Positions 8,939 to 18,015 of a stretch of DNA of 64,000 bases are shown piece after piece. Under the pieces are notes generated by a model that did not search any database, was not told the origin of the DNA, and saw nothing but the letters and a program-made list of their open reading frames with translations. The translations under genes were made by a program, and so were the position numbers. The stretch lies in contig NZ_JARXWE010000013.1 of assembly GCF_029893235.1 (NCBI RefSeq), positions 1 through 64,000 of the forward strand, given 5' to 3'. Numbering within the stretch: position 1 is the first letter of the stretch; each line of letters opens with the position of its first letter. The DNA is from Dysgonomonas sp. PH5-45. GTDB taxonomy: Bacteria; Bacteroidota; Bacteroidia; Bacteroidales; Dysgonomonadaceae.

Positions 8939-9775
8939 TTATAAGACCGATTCTTGCTCTTTGAACTGTGTGGGGGTGTATCCGGTATGTTGTTTGAAGA
9001 AACGGGTAAAGTATGCAGGCTCGTTGAAGCGGAGGTCGAAGGCAATCTCCTTGAGGCTTTTTTGCCCCATACGTATTTCTTTTTTTATTTCAAGCACCAA
9101 TCGTTCTTGCAGGTGTTGTTTCAGGGTTTTGCCTGTCCCCCGGATGCAAGCCTGATTCAGTTTTTTGGGAGTGATACCCAATTGGTTGGAATAGAACAAG
9201 GTTTCGCGCTCATGGATGAAGTTACGGTCTATGAGCCTCATCAGCTCGGCCACCAGCGAATCGACCTTTATCCTTTGGTTCTTTGTTTCGAACAGAGACG
9301 CGACATGAAAAAGAAAAGCTTCGGTGTACGTTTCCATGATTGTCAGCCGGTTTGCGGCTTCGCGTTCCAACAGAATCAGCTCTACAATCGTGTTCAGTAT
9401 ATTGGTTGTCCTCTGGTCTAAGTCAATAAAAATATTCGACAGGTAGCCACTTAGGTAAGGCGACTTCAGGTGTTGGTTTATCCTGAAAAACACATCGTTG
9501 TGTATGGCAAACAGCACGCCTTCCTTTCCCTGTATATTCAAACGGTCTATCTGTCCGGGAAAAACTACTACCACCTGATTGTCGGCCACTTCATATTCGC
9601 GGAAGTCGATAAGGTATCTGTTGTCGCTTCCCACTTTTTTGAACCAAAGCAACTGGTAGAAATCGTACCGCTGATAATTGTAGAAAATGGTTTCGTCCAT
9701 ACTTTCCAAAAAGAAAATATCGACAAAAGGTTTATCGCGCAAGCCGCCCGGTGTTGCTTTCTTCTTATTATCCAT
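8939..9775 (-). CDS. AraC-family transcriptional regulator
   Basis: A 278-residue regulator. The C-terminal ~95 residues hold the double helix-turn-helix of AraC/XylS proteins: LGITPKKLNQACIRGTGKTL (first) and LKEIAFDLRFNEPAYFTRFFKQHTGYTPTQF (second, with the family signature). The N-terminal ~170 residues look like a cupin-type sensing domain (FLESMDETIFYNYQRYDFYQLLWFKK...). It precedes the MFS transporter on the same strand by 84 nt. Confidence 0.85.
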   Translation of the reverse strand: MDNKKKATPGGLRDKPFVDIFFLESMDETIFYNYQRYDFYQLLWFKKVGSDNRYLIDFREYEVADNQVVVVFPGQIDRLNIQGKEGVLFAIHNDVFFRINQHLKSPYLSGYLSNIFIDLDQRTTNILNTIVELILLEREAANRLTIMETYTEAFLFHVASLFETKNQRIKVDSLVAELMRLIDRNFIHERETLFYSNQLGITPKKLNQACIRGTGKTLKQHLQERLVLEIKKEIRMGQKSLKEIAFDLRFNEPAYFTRFFKQHTGYTPTQFKEQESVL

Positions 9776-9807
9776 TTTCCATATACGTTAATCAGCTTAA
9801 CTCCCAA

Positions 9808-9815
9808 CAAATATA
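9808..9815 (-). promoter_or_regulatory. Putative -7 box of the AraC-family gene
   Basis: TATATTTG on the minus strand, 33 nt before the start codon at 9775. Confidence 0.5.
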
Positions 9816-9874
9816 CTACAAAGAGTTTTAAGGACACAGAAAAAATGCAGGCACGCCTCTGTCGACGGTTTGGA

Positions 9875-9937
9875 GCAAGCTATCAGAACGGACAGCTTGC
9901 CCGGAGACAATGAAGAGTGGTAACCACCGTACCACTC
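9875..9937. other. Two short hairpins between the AraC and PepSY genes
   Basis: GCAAGCT / AGCTTGC (9875-9881, 9894-9900) and GAGTGGTA / TACCACTC (9915-9922, 9930-9937). Neither has a T-run on either strand, so they are not convincing intrinsic terminators; they could be mRNA 3'-end structures of the PepSY gene that ends at 9954. Confidence 0.35.
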
Positions 9938-9953
9938 AATCATTTAAATTCGG

Positions 9954-11132
9954 TTAGTTCGTTGTCGCCTTTTTATCCTTTTTGCGTTTTTCTTTCACAA
10001 AAAACAGATAATATCCCGTTATGGGTAGGCTTGCCCCTATCAGACAGGCTATACAGGTAAGTATCCTTGTCCAGATACCCCCATAAGCGCCCACATGCAG
10101 GTTGTATGCCCAAAGCATGACTTTCGACCCCTTTTCGGCATCTTTATAGAGTGACACCTCGGTAATATTGCCCTGTTGGGCATCAAATCTGTAACTATCG
10201 TTTGCCCGCAAATGGGGAGCGTCTTTTGTAAGAACGCTTGCCGAACCATCCTGAAGGGATATCGTTTTGTAGTTGGGCACGCTTATTTGCAGTTCTGCCA
10301 AAACATCGTCCCAGTGCGCTATATTGATGCTTTCTTGTTTTTCGGCACGATTTCCGGCCTTACCTTTCCGGCCTTCGCCTGCGGCTTTGCCTTTGCCTCC
10401 AGCACCACCGCCCTTGCCATTCTGGTTGCCACCTTTGCCTCCATGCGCCGATTCCACTTTGGCCTCAGCACCAAACAACGAAAACACACCGTCGCGATAC
10501 CATTGGAACGACCACATCAACCCCGTCAGAGAACATACAAGCAGGAATATGCAAACGTATATCCCCAAAACAACGTGGAGGTCGTAGTAAAGCCGGCGGC
10601 GGCCTTTTTTGGCAGTGACAACGAAGCGCGACTTCCACTTGCGCCCCTTCTTGGGAACCCATACCACAACCCCGCTTATCAGTATCACCACAAAGAGGAT
10701 GGTAGAAATACCAACCGTATATTTTCCCCATGTGCGGCTGCCGTCCATAAGCCAACGATGCAAGGTGAGCATTTTATAGAAGAAGCCTTCGTTATACATA
10801 TATACCCCCGTAACCCTGCCTGTATATTGGTCTATGAAGGCCGATGAACGGAAACCTTCCGAGAGGCGGATGGTATAAGTTGTGTTAGGGTTGGACGAAA
10901 CGGTGATACCCGCAACCGAATTATTCTTCAGTTGTTTGTTTGCCATAGGTATAAGTTCGCTCAGGGGCAAAGGCGTTCGCCCCGCGCTTTCTACCTCATA
11001 GCGTTCGGGGTATATAAGCCTCAGTATCTCTTTCTCGAAGATAAGGATACTGCCGGTCAAACAGACAATGAAAATGATTATACCTGCCGGTATAGACAGC
11101 CATTTGTGCACCAGTTTGAAAAAAGTTCTCAT
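9954..11132 (-). CDS. PepSY-associated membrane protein
   Basis: A 392-residue inner-membrane protein of the PepSY-TM (PiuB/FecR-neighbour) type, with hydrophobic segments near 13-32, 141-160, 187-207 and 355-378. Conserved histidines His9, His125 (LHRWLMDG) and His186 (YYDLHVVLG) could ligate heme, as proposed for related ferric-siderophore reductases. A Gly/Lys/Asn-rich low-complexity insert occupies residues 231-261. The gene lies directly downstream of a TonB siderophore receptor, but a strong terminator separates them, so co-transcription would need readthrough or a separate promoter. Likely role: reduction or handling of iron-siderophore (inference). Confidence 0.78.
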   Translation of the reverse strand: MRTFFKLVHKWLSIPAGIIIFIVCLTGSILIFEKEILRLIYPERYEVESAGRTPLPLSELIPMANKQLKNNSVAGITVSSNPNTTYTIRLSEGFRSSAFIDQYTGRVTGVYMYNEGFFYKMLTLHRWLMDGSRTWGKYTVGISTILFVVILISGVVVWVPKKGRKWKSRFVVTAKKGRRRLYYDLHVVLGIYVCIFLLVCSLTGLMWSFQWYRDGVFSLFGAEAKVESAHGGKGGNQNGKGGGAGGKGKAAGEGRKGKAGNRAEKQESINIAHWDDVLAELQISVPNYKTISLQDGSASVLTKDAPHLRANDSYRFDAQQGNITEVSLYKDAEKGSKVMLWAYNLHVGAYGGIWTRILTCIACLIGASLPITGYYLFFVKEKRKKDKKATTN

Positions 11133-11177
11133 AATGTTATATGTATTGTATTTTGTTCCTATTGACTAAAATCGCTT

Positions 11178-11217
11178 AAAAAAAATGAGCCGGTATTATC
11201 GTGATTATAATACCGGC
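11178..11217 (-). terminator. Intrinsic terminator of the TonB receptor gene
   Basis: A perfect 10-bp stem GCCGGTATTA / TAATACCGGC (11189-11198, 11208-11217); on the minus strand it is followed after 3 nt by eight T. Confidence 0.85.
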
Positions 11218-11359
11218 AACATCTATATCAAAGTTAGTCTAAATTTATAAATTAAGTCTTGCACCTAATATTTACACTACAAATGTCGGGCATATAATTG
11301 AAGGCCACAATCACCAAAAGTAATGATTTTTTATATATTATGATAACAATTAATAGTGA

Positions 11360-13750
11360 TTAAAACCTATAAGACACTGTTGCCGATAAATTACAAGGGG
11401 CTATCTGATTGATATATCCGCCACGGAAGTAAGCGTTGTAGCCCAACTTGTTGAATATATTATTGACAAATACCCGTGCCGTCAGCTTATTGTAAGTATA
11501 TCCCAACTGTGCGTTAACCGTTGTATAGGCCGGCATATCGAAAGGTTTGGTTCCGCCCATATTTCCGTGTCCGTCTGGTTTCAGGCTATATTCGTTTACA
11601 GGGCGTTTGCCTACATAATATACACCCACACCCAACGACAAGCCTTTGAGCGCTGTTTTATCGAGAGTGTACTGCACCCACCCGTTTGCCGTATGCTTAG
11701 GAGCGTTCATCGGAGCTGAGCCATCTACGTACGAAGGGCTGTTTTTATAACGGGCGTTCAGGTAAGCATATCCAAGCATCACTTGCAGGTTGTCGAGGAT
11801 GCGTCCGTTCAATTCCACTTCTATACCATCGCGTACTAAATCGCCCGCCTTATAATAATATCCGGTAGAAATGTTTGAATTGGGGCGATATTCCGAATTA
11901 GTGAGATTGTCGGTTCGGATATGGAAGTAAGTGAAGTTAAAACGCAGGCGGTTGTCCAGCCAATCGGACTTGATGCCGAACTCCCACTGCTTTGTTCGCG
12001 AAGGCCCCGCTTTTGTAACGCTGTCTGTCAACACATTGGCCGCGCTGCGTAAGCTGGTGCTTGTTGTAAACGACCCAAAGAGATTCACGTTCTCGAACGG
12101 GCTAACCATGATTCCAACATTAGGGTCCCAAGCATCATCCCTTGTCATTCCAATCGTTGCATTTGTTGTGGATATAGAACTATATCTTAACCCCAGAATC
12201 ACTTTTGCGTATTTGTTGATGGTCATCACTTCTTGTGCCATAATGCCATAAGTACTATATTTACTCACAACAGGCGCACTGGCAGGAGTGTCTGCCGGAA
12301 GTTTTTGAGGTGTTTTGTTGCCGGGTATTGTGTTTATTACATCAATGGTATCAATTAACCATTCGCCAAGGTTTTGTGTAGTTGCATTCGCGGTTCTGTA
12401 ATCGAATCCTACCTGAAAAGTATGTTTCACCGAGCCCGTATATACGTCTTTACCAACAAAATCTAACTGGAAAGTTGAGTTTTTGTCATTCCTCAAAGAA
12501 CGGCCTATTGTACGTGTTCTCAAGGGCGATTCGTTACTTTTGTTTATAAGCCCTAAAGAGGTTGAAGTATTATCCACTTTGTACGATGAACCCATATACG
12601 TAGCCCTTAGGCTGAACAGGTCGTTCAACTTGCGGTTAATGCGGGCGGAATAAGTTGTCAGTTTGGTGTTCACATTATCTTGGTCGAACCCCAAAAACTT
12701 ATTGTGCGGCATTTCATAAAGGGCGTTTACGTCTTGCCCGGCAAAGTTAACGGTACTTGTTACGGGGGTTGCGTTGCTGTTCAGATAGTCCATCTCCAAA
12801 TTAATGGTTGTTTTATCGTCGGGACGCCATTCCAACGAAGGGTTCACATAAACCTTATCGGCCGATACCACAGGGCGGTAATTGTCCGAACGCTCGTAAG
12901 CCCCGTTCATACGGAAAGCAACCGTACGGTTTTTGTCAAGAACCGACTGATAATCGGCAGTAGCACGCAGCAGCCCCCAACTGCCTGTACGGACAGATAC
13001 TTCGCCGCCATTCACAAACTTAGGGGTTTTGGTTACTACATTGATAACACCGCCCGCATTACCCAAGTCGGTTATAACGCCTTGCGTAACGGCTGCCGAC
13101 CCCTTAATCATCTGTATGCTTTCAACACCCTGCATGTCGGTTATGCCCGAAGCCGTCTGGAACTGCGAATCCATACGCACTCCGTTTTTCAGTACGGGAA
13201 TACCCCGAAACCCGCGCGAAGACATACTCTCCTTTACACCCCCGTACGACCCAAAAAGCGTTACCCCCGGAACGTTGCGCACAGCATCGGTTATAGTCAG
13301 AGCGCCCTGTTGGGCAATAACTTTTTCCGAAATAATGGAGATGCTCTGTATCTGTTCGCTCGGGCGCAGAGGCATGCGGGTTATGGCATCCAGTTTTTCG
13401 GGCTGCTTGTAGCGTTCGCCAAACACCTCTACTTCGTCTAAAGTATTGCTTACCTCCATGTTGAAGGTGAGAGTAGCATCCTGCCCCTTGGCAAGTTTTA
13501 CCGATAGGGTTTTATTCTGATACCCTATAAAGGAAACGGTTATTTTTGCTTCGCCGGGGCGCAGATGTTTAAGCCGGAATTTACCGTCTTCGTTGGTCGA
13601 AACAGCATTGTTTGTTCCATCCACAAACACGGTGGCATAAACCAAAGGTTCGCCTTTTTCGTTCAGTACTTTTCCTTTCACCACCTGCGCCGGTGCAGAG
13701 GTGATGCAAAACAAAAAAGCAATCAATAATAATTGGATTTTCTTACACAT
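11360..13750 (-). CDS. TonB-dependent siderophore receptor with carboxypeptidase-regulatory domain
   Basis: A 796-residue outer-membrane receptor. After a signal peptide (cleavage after SAPA, about residue 21) comes a carboxypeptidase-regulatory-like domain (about 22-108, KGKVLNEKGEPLVYATV), then the plug (about 130-240, with VIAQQGALTITDAVRNVPGV and the SSRGFRGIPVLKNGVRMD block) and the beta-barrel ending in SATVSYRF. The plug motifs are those of siderophore receptors rather than SusC. It would import a ferric siderophore with TonB/ExbBD, which are not in the window. No Fur box could be assigned by eye. The PepSY gene downstream fits an iron role. Confidence 0.9.
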   Translation of the reverse strand: MCKKIQLLLIAFLFCITSAPAQVVKGKVLNEKGEPLVYATVFVDGTNNAVSTNEDGKFRLKHLRPGEAKITVSFIGYQNKTLSVKLAKGQDATLTFNMEVSNTLDEVEVFGERYKQPEKLDAITRMPLRPSEQIQSISIISEKVIAQQGALTITDAVRNVPGVTLFGSYGGVKESMSSRGFRGIPVLKNGVRMDSQFQTASGITDMQGVESIQMIKGSAAVTQGVITDLGNAGGVINVVTKTPKFVNGGEVSVRTGSWGLLRATADYQSVLDKNRTVAFRMNGAYERSDNYRPVVSADKVYVNPSLEWRPDDKTTINLEMDYLNSNATPVTSTVNFAGQDVNALYEMPHNKFLGFDQDNVNTKLTTYSARINRKLNDLFSLRATYMGSSYKVDNTSTSLGLINKSNESPLRTRTIGRSLRNDKNSTFQLDFVGKDVYTGSVKHTFQVGFDYRTANATTQNLGEWLIDTIDVINTIPGNKTPQKLPADTPASAPVVSKYSTYGIMAQEVMTINKYAKVILGLRYSSISTTNATIGMTRDDAWDPNVGIMVSPFENVNLFGSFTTSTSLRSAANVLTDSVTKAGPSRTKQWEFGIKSDWLDNRLRFNFTYFHIRTDNLTNSEYRPNSNISTGYYYKAGDLVRDGIEVELNGRILDNLQVMLGYAYLNARYKNSPSYVDGSAPMNAPKHTANGWVQYTLDKTALKGLSLGVGVYYVGKRPVNEYSLKPDGHGNMGGTKPFDMPAYTTVNAQLGYTYNKLTARVFVNNIFNKLGYNAYFRGGYINQIAPCNLSATVSYRF

Positions 13751-13890
13751 TTTTTTTATTTAATGTTAGCTTAAAATTATTTATAAAAACACCCTGCAAA
13801 GGTCTGTACTGCCCGCCGATAATACAATCGCAAAAAATGATGAATAACACACCTATCACCCCCCCTCTGATAATTATTTATAGGTATTTA

Positions 13891-14139
13891 CCCGTAGTGC
13901 ATTTAGGAAATAAAAAGCTCGTTATCTGTAATCCTGAGTGTAACGAAGGATCTTGAATAAGCGATAAAGAGAGTGGCCTAAAAGTGATTTTTGATTTCTT
14001 TTTGTGGTTCTGACCGCAGGGAAGAATCTCTTTTGACACAGAAGAGATGTTTCACTATCGTTCAACATGACAACAGAGAAAATGCTATAAAATGTTTATA
14101 ATAAATTATTTGACAAAGACTCTCTAAATGCACTACGGG
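13891..14139. mobile_element. MITE-like element, copy A (complete)
   Basis: A 249-bp non-coding element with a perfect 15-bp terminal inverted repeat, CCCGTAGTGCATTTA at 13891-13905 and its complement at 14125-14139. It is flanked by a near-perfect 9-bp duplication, TAGGTATTT (13882-13890 region) and TAGGTGTTT (14140-14148). The interior carries two imperfect hairpin modules, one starting AATCCTGAGTGTAACGAAGG and one ending CGTTCAACATGAC. It fills most of the 504-bp gap between the TonB receptor and the ABC lipoprotein gene. Confidence 0.75.
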
Positions 14140-14216
14140 TAGGTGTTTTGAAGGGGGTAAGCCTTAGCGTTTTGCAGAAAGTTTGTCTTTTGTCTCATAC
14201 ATATGCCTATATTTCC

Positions 14217-14224
14217 TATTTTTG
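14217..14224 (+). promoter_or_regulatory. Putative -7 box of the ABC importer operon
   Basis: TATTTTTG, 31 nt before the ATG at 14255. A TTTG at 14189-14192 is 24 nt upstream, slightly too far for an ideal -33 box. No TPP or other riboswitch was recognised in the leader. Confidence 0.5.
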
Positions 14225-14254
14225 CACGTAGAATAACAAACATATCAGGCTAAA

Positions 14255-15202
14255 ATGAAAAAAACAGTTTACATTTTTCTTGTTTGCACCGTGGCTCTGC
14301 TGTTAGCATCGTGCAAAAACAAAACAACGAGCAACCAATCGACCGGAAGCTTGCCCGCGCTTACGGTAGGGGTTATGCCGTCGATGGACTTCCTGCCGCT
14401 GGCAGTTGCCCAGCGCGAGGGCTACTTCGAGGAAGAAGGGCTTGACATCACTATTCAGAACTTTTACTCGGCCAACGAGCGCGATGCCGCCTTCCAGAGC
14501 GGAAACGTTGACGGAGTGGTAATAGACTATACGGGAGCCGTTTTGCAAAAAGCCGGAGGGATACCCCTAAAGCTCACCTCAAAATGCGATGCCCCTTTTT
14601 ATATTGTGGCCAGCAAGAATTCTGGCATTAACGACCTTGCCGGATTGCGGGGCAAACAAGTGGCCGTATCTCAAAACACGGTTATAGACTACTGCGTGGA
14701 TATGGCTTTGGCTTCGGCAGGGATGACAGCAAAAGACATACACAAGGTTGAGATAAACAAAATACCTATCCGTTTCGAGATGCTGATGAACGGTAAGATA
14801 GACGCAACAGGGTTGCCCAATCCCTTTGCACTGATGGCACAAAGCGAAGGGGCGAAAGTGCTTGTATCGAACGACAGCCTCCGGTTTGCCATCACAGGCA
14901 TTATGTTTAAGGAAGAAGCTATCAACACAAAAGCCGAATCCATAAAGCGCATGTACGCGGCCTACAACAAAGGTGTCGATTATCTGAAAACGCATACCGT
15001 AAACGACATTGCCGATATTCTGGAAAAGGATCTCCGCTTCAAAAAAGAAATCATCCCCTCTGTCAAACTGCCTGTTTATACAAAAGCGGAAGTGCCTACC
15101 GATAAAGACCTGCAACTCGTTACAGACTGGCTTGCCGCCAGAGGGTTGATAGACGCGGGCTTCGACAAGGCAAGCCTTGTAGACGGTCAATTTGTGAAAT
15201 AA
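14255..15202 (+). CDS. ABC-importer substrate-binding lipoprotein (NMT1/THI5/SsuA-like)
   Basis: A 315-residue lipoprotein: signal peptide with lipobox LLASC (Cys20). The mature part follows the NMT1/SsuA fold, with VGVMPSMDFLPLAVAQREGYFEEEGLDITIQNF near 38-70, LAGLRGKQVAVSQNTV near 128-143 and a two-lobed layout. Relatives bind sulfonates, nitrate, bicarbonate, riboflavin or thiamine pyrimidine precursors; the ligand here cannot be told. It is the first gene of a four-gene operon with an ATPase, a permease and an outer-membrane porin, which suggests a complete two-membrane uptake route. Confidence 0.83.
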   Translation: MKKTVYIFLVCTVALLLASCKNKTTSNQSTGSLPALTVGVMPSMDFLPLAVAQREGYFEEEGLDITIQNFYSANERDAAFQSGNVDGVVIDYTGAVLQKAGGIPLKLTSKCDAPFYIVASKNSGINDLAGLRGKQVAVSQNTVIDYCVDMALASAGMTAKDIHKVEINKIPIRFEMLMNGKIDATGLPNPFALMAQSEGAKVLVSNDSLRFAITGIMFKEEAINTKAESIKRMYAAYNKGVDYLKTHTVNDIADILEKDLRFKKEIIPSVKLPVYTKAEVPTDKDLQLVTDWLAARGLIDAGFDKASLVDGQFVK

Positions 15203-15224
15203 AAAAACGAACCTTTCCCTGTCT

Positions 15225-15950
15225 GTGATTTCCATAAAAAACCTATCGGTAAGATATCCCCAAGGGGTGGTGCTCAAAGATTTTTCTTTGAGTATGAATC
15301 GTGGGCAGATATACGCGCTGATAGGGCCTTCGGGTTGTGGAAAATCAACACTGTTGAAAGTCTTGTGCGGAATCGTACCCAAAGAATCGGGCACGATAGA
15401 ATACGGAACGCAGGAAAAAGACATCAGCATAGGGTACGTTCCGCAATCGTACGGATTGCTCGACTGGAAAACCGTAGAACAGAACATATTGCTGCCCCTG
15501 CGGCTGAAAAAAAAGTTGCCAAACACGCAAGAGATAACCGGCGTGCTTCGCTCGCTTGAGATAGAAGACCTGCTGAAGCGTTACCCCAAAGACCTGAGTG
15601 GGGGGCAACGCCAGCGCATAGCCTTGGCTCGTGCTTTTGTGTCGCAACCCGATTTGCTACTCATGGACGAACCTTTTTCGGCACTCGATGCTTTCACCTC
15701 GCAAACATCCCAAAAGCTTTTCTTGCGGCTATGGTCAAAGTATAAAGTAACCACCCTGCTCATAACCCACAACGTAAGGGAAGCCGCGCGGCTGGGGCAA
15801 CATATACTGATAATGGACAAGCAGTCGGGGCAGATAACCCACCAGTTGCCCAATCCCGCTTTTGGCGAGGAGGCCAGCAACAACCTCCGCTTCGACTTTG
15901 GCAGCAGGATACTCGATATTTTTGCGGAAAACAATCAGGAGGAGAAATGA
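15225..15950 (+). CDS. ABC-importer ATP-binding protein (SsuB/TauB-like)
   Basis: A 241-residue ATPase starting at a GTG (15225), 22 nt after the lipoprotein gene. Walker A GPSGCGKST is at 34-42, signature LSGGQRQRIALARAF near 125-139, Walker B LLLMDEPFSALD near 146-157 and switch His in LITHNV. The DEPFSALD form is typical of the nitrate/sulfonate (NrtD/SsuB) family. Its stop overlaps the permease start by 4 nt (ATGA), so the two are translationally coupled. Confidence 0.88.
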   Translation: MISIKNLSVRYPQGVVLKDFSLSMNRGQIYALIGPSGCGKSTLLKVLCGIVPKESGTIEYGTQEKDISIGYVPQSYGLLDWKTVEQNILLPLRLKKKLPNTQEITGVLRSLEIEDLLKRYPKDLSGGQRQRIALARAFVSQPDLLLMDEPFSALDAFTSQTSQKLFLRLWSKYKVTTLLITHNVREAARLGQHILIMDKQSGQITHQLPNPAFGEEASNNLRFDFGSRILDIFAENNQEEK

Positions 15951-16705
15951 GGAAAAAGGAAAAAAATATCGTCAATTATCTGGTCTTCATCATCGTAGGG
16001 TTCGTTCTCTTCAATCTGGTTTGGTGGGTGTGCGCTCGTATTTTTGACCTGAAAGCCCTGCCCAATCCCTTGGATGTGTATTCGGCCTACAACCAAGCTA
16101 TCAGTAACGACATTGCCGACCACACCTTGGCCAGCCTGTGGCGGGTGCTGAAAGGCATAGCCGTATCGCTGGCAATAGCCCTGCCCATAGGGCTGCTGAT
16201 GGGAACAAACAAAGCGGCAAACCGTATACTAAGCCCTTTCACATACTTCACTTACCCGATACCCAAACTGGCATTGCTACCCATAGTGATGGTTATTTTC
16301 GGGATAGGCGAGGTATCGAAAGTTATAATAATTGTGCTTATCATTGTTTTTCAGCTCATTATTTCAATACGCGATGCCATTGCAGGCATATCCAAAGGCG
16401 ACTATCATGTCCTTATCTCGCTCAAAGCCACTAAGTGGCAGCAAATGCGGCACATAACGCTGCCCGCCATCATGCCCGAAATTCTATCGTCGCTGCGCAT
16501 CAGTTCCGGAATTGCCATTTCGGCATTGTTTTTTACCGAAACTTTCGGTACGGACAAGGGTCTGGGCTTTTACATAACCGATTCGTGGATGCGGATAGAT
16601 TACCTGCAAATGTATTTCGGCATATTTGTTCTCTCCATGTTGGGCTTCCTGCTTTTTTTGCTGCTCGACGTGTTAGAAACAATCGTTTGTAAATGGAAAA
16701 ATTAA
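15947..16705 (+). CDS. ABC-importer permease (SsuC/TauC-like)
   Basis: A 252-residue integral membrane protein with about six hydrophobic segments. The EAA-type cytoplasmic loop is visible at about 160-180 (LISLKATKWQQMRHITLPAIMPEILSSLR is the region), where the ATPase docks. It matches the SsuC/TauC/NrtB permease family. Start overlaps the ATPase stop by 4 nt; the porin follows 33 nt later. Confidence 0.87.
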   Translation: MRKKEKNIVNYLVFIIVGFVLFNLVWWVCARIFDLKALPNPLDVYSAYNQAISNDIADHTLASLWRVLKGIAVSLAIALPIGLLMGTNKAANRILSPFTYFTYPIPKLALLPIVMVIFGIGEVSKVIIIVLIIVFQLIISIRDAIAGISKGDYHVLISLKATKWQQMRHITLPAIMPEILSSLRISSGIAISALFFTETFGTDKGLGFYITDSWMRIDYLQMYFGIFVLSMLGFLLFLLLDVLETIVCKWKN

Positions 16706-16738
16706 CCTAATTCATAATTTAACGCAAAAAGTCCTTTT

Positions 16739-17899
16739 ATGAAAAAACTTTTACTTTTAATCTCCTTCATTTGTTCAGTAGCGGTATGTGCACATGCCCA
16801 AAACAATGACAGCCAGTTGCTAAAGAAACTGGTTGAAAAAAATGTTCTTACCCAAGACGAAGCCGATGAGTTGGCTCAAGACCAACAAACAGAAACAAAC
16901 GGCTCTTTTGAGCAAACCACCCGGAAAATAAGGGAAGCTTTTTCAACTCCCTATATGAAGTTTGGAGGCTATGCCCTGATGATGTATCAATACAGCAACA
17001 CCCAAGAAGTTAAACACAAGGTAGACCCCCGTGTGGTTTTTGTGTCAATGACCGGGCAGTTCAACAAATTCAGGTATTTTATCCTTTCGGAATTTGTAGA
17101 CCCACGCGTCTATGAATTTTACGGCGAATGGGCGCCATCGGACGCCATAAAACTGAAGGGCGGTTTGATGAAAGTTCCCTACGCACTCGAAAACCCTATT
17201 TCGCTGATAGATTTAGAAACCGTATCGAACACCCGTTCGGTATCGAACCTGATAGGTATGACCGGCGACGTGATGCAACTCCAAAACGGCTTCAATAACT
17301 CGGGGCGCGACTTGGGTATCATGCTGCATGGTAACCTCTTCAAGAAAAACGGGCACGAGTTGGTACAATATGCCGCAGGGGTGTTTCAGGGGTCAGGTAT
17401 AAAGAAAACCAACGGCAACTGGTTCGAAAACAACAATACGAAAGACTTTGTAAGCTCCTTGTATCTGAAACCCATCAGCGAATTCCGCATCGGGGGTAGT
17501 GTTTACTTTGGGCAGACAAATTATTCGACCAACCTCACCGGACAGGAAAAACCCCACGTACGCAACCGTTGGCTGATAAGCTCCGATTACCAATCGGACA
17601 GATTTTATGCCCGTGCCGAATGGATACACGGCAACGATGGCGGAATAAAGAAGGAAGGGCTTTACGGTACTGCCCTGTATTACGTTGTTCCCAACAAACT
17701 TAACTTTGCCGCAAAGGTCGATTACATGAACAACAACAAAGACACCGGCAGCGAGGTTATAGACTATACGGCCGCCGTGAACTACTATTTCTATAAGGCT
17801 TGCCGTTTCCAGCTTAACTATACCTATTCGGACTACTCAAAGGTTTGGGGAAGCAAAGATTCGCACAACATAGCTGCCCAAATGCAGATTGTTTTCTAA
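16739..17899 (+). CDS. Outer-membrane porin (OprO/P-like) of the ABC-importer operon
   Basis: A 386-residue outer-membrane protein: signal peptide (about 1-20, CAHAQ), a short helical segment LLKKLVEKNVLTQDEADELAQD (about 27-48) as in trimeric porins of the phosphate-selective O/P type, then a beta-barrel with repeated aromatic strands ending in the terminal Phe of MQIVF. Its position as fourth gene after the binding protein, ATPase and permease suggests that it admits the same solute through the outer membrane. Selectivity cannot be read from the sequence. Confidence 0.8.
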   Translation: MKKLLLLISFICSVAVCAHAQNNDSQLLKKLVEKNVLTQDEADELAQDQQTETNGSFEQTTRKIREAFSTPYMKFGGYALMMYQYSNTQEVKHKVDPRVVFVSMTGQFNKFRYFILSEFVDPRVYEFYGEWAPSDAIKLKGGLMKVPYALENPISLIDLETVSNTRSVSNLIGMTGDVMQLQNGFNNSGRDLGIMLHGNLFKKNGHELVQYAAGVFQGSGIKKTNGNWFENNNTKDFVSSLYLKPISEFRIGGSVYFGQTNYSTNLTGQEKPHVRNRWLISSDYQSDRFYARAEWIHGNDGGIKKEGLYGTALYYVVPNKLNFAAKVDYMNNNKDTGSEVIDYTAAVNYYFYKACRFQLNYTYSDYSKVWGSKDSHNIAAQMQIVF

Positions 17900-17960
17900 A
17901 TATTTATTGAGCCGTTATCGTTTTTTATGATATGGAAGGTTCAATATTGCACATTTTTTG

Positions 17961-17968
17961 TAAATTTG
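17961..17968 (+). promoter_or_regulatory. Putative -7 box of fabI
   Basis: TAAATTTG, 48 nt before the fabI ATG. Confidence 0.55.
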
Positions 17969-18015
17969 TGCCAAAACAAAAATAAATAGTATTCATTAAA
18001 TAAACCGAAAAGACG

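Noticed and set aside
14140-14254. TPP riboswitch before the NMT1/THI5-like importer.
   Set aside because: The leader is too short and lacks the CUGAGA and ACCUGA elements.
14579-15526. A long minus-strand frame across the ABC lipoprotein and ATPase genes.
   Set aside because: It spans two intact genes with recognisable motifs, so it is a shadow.
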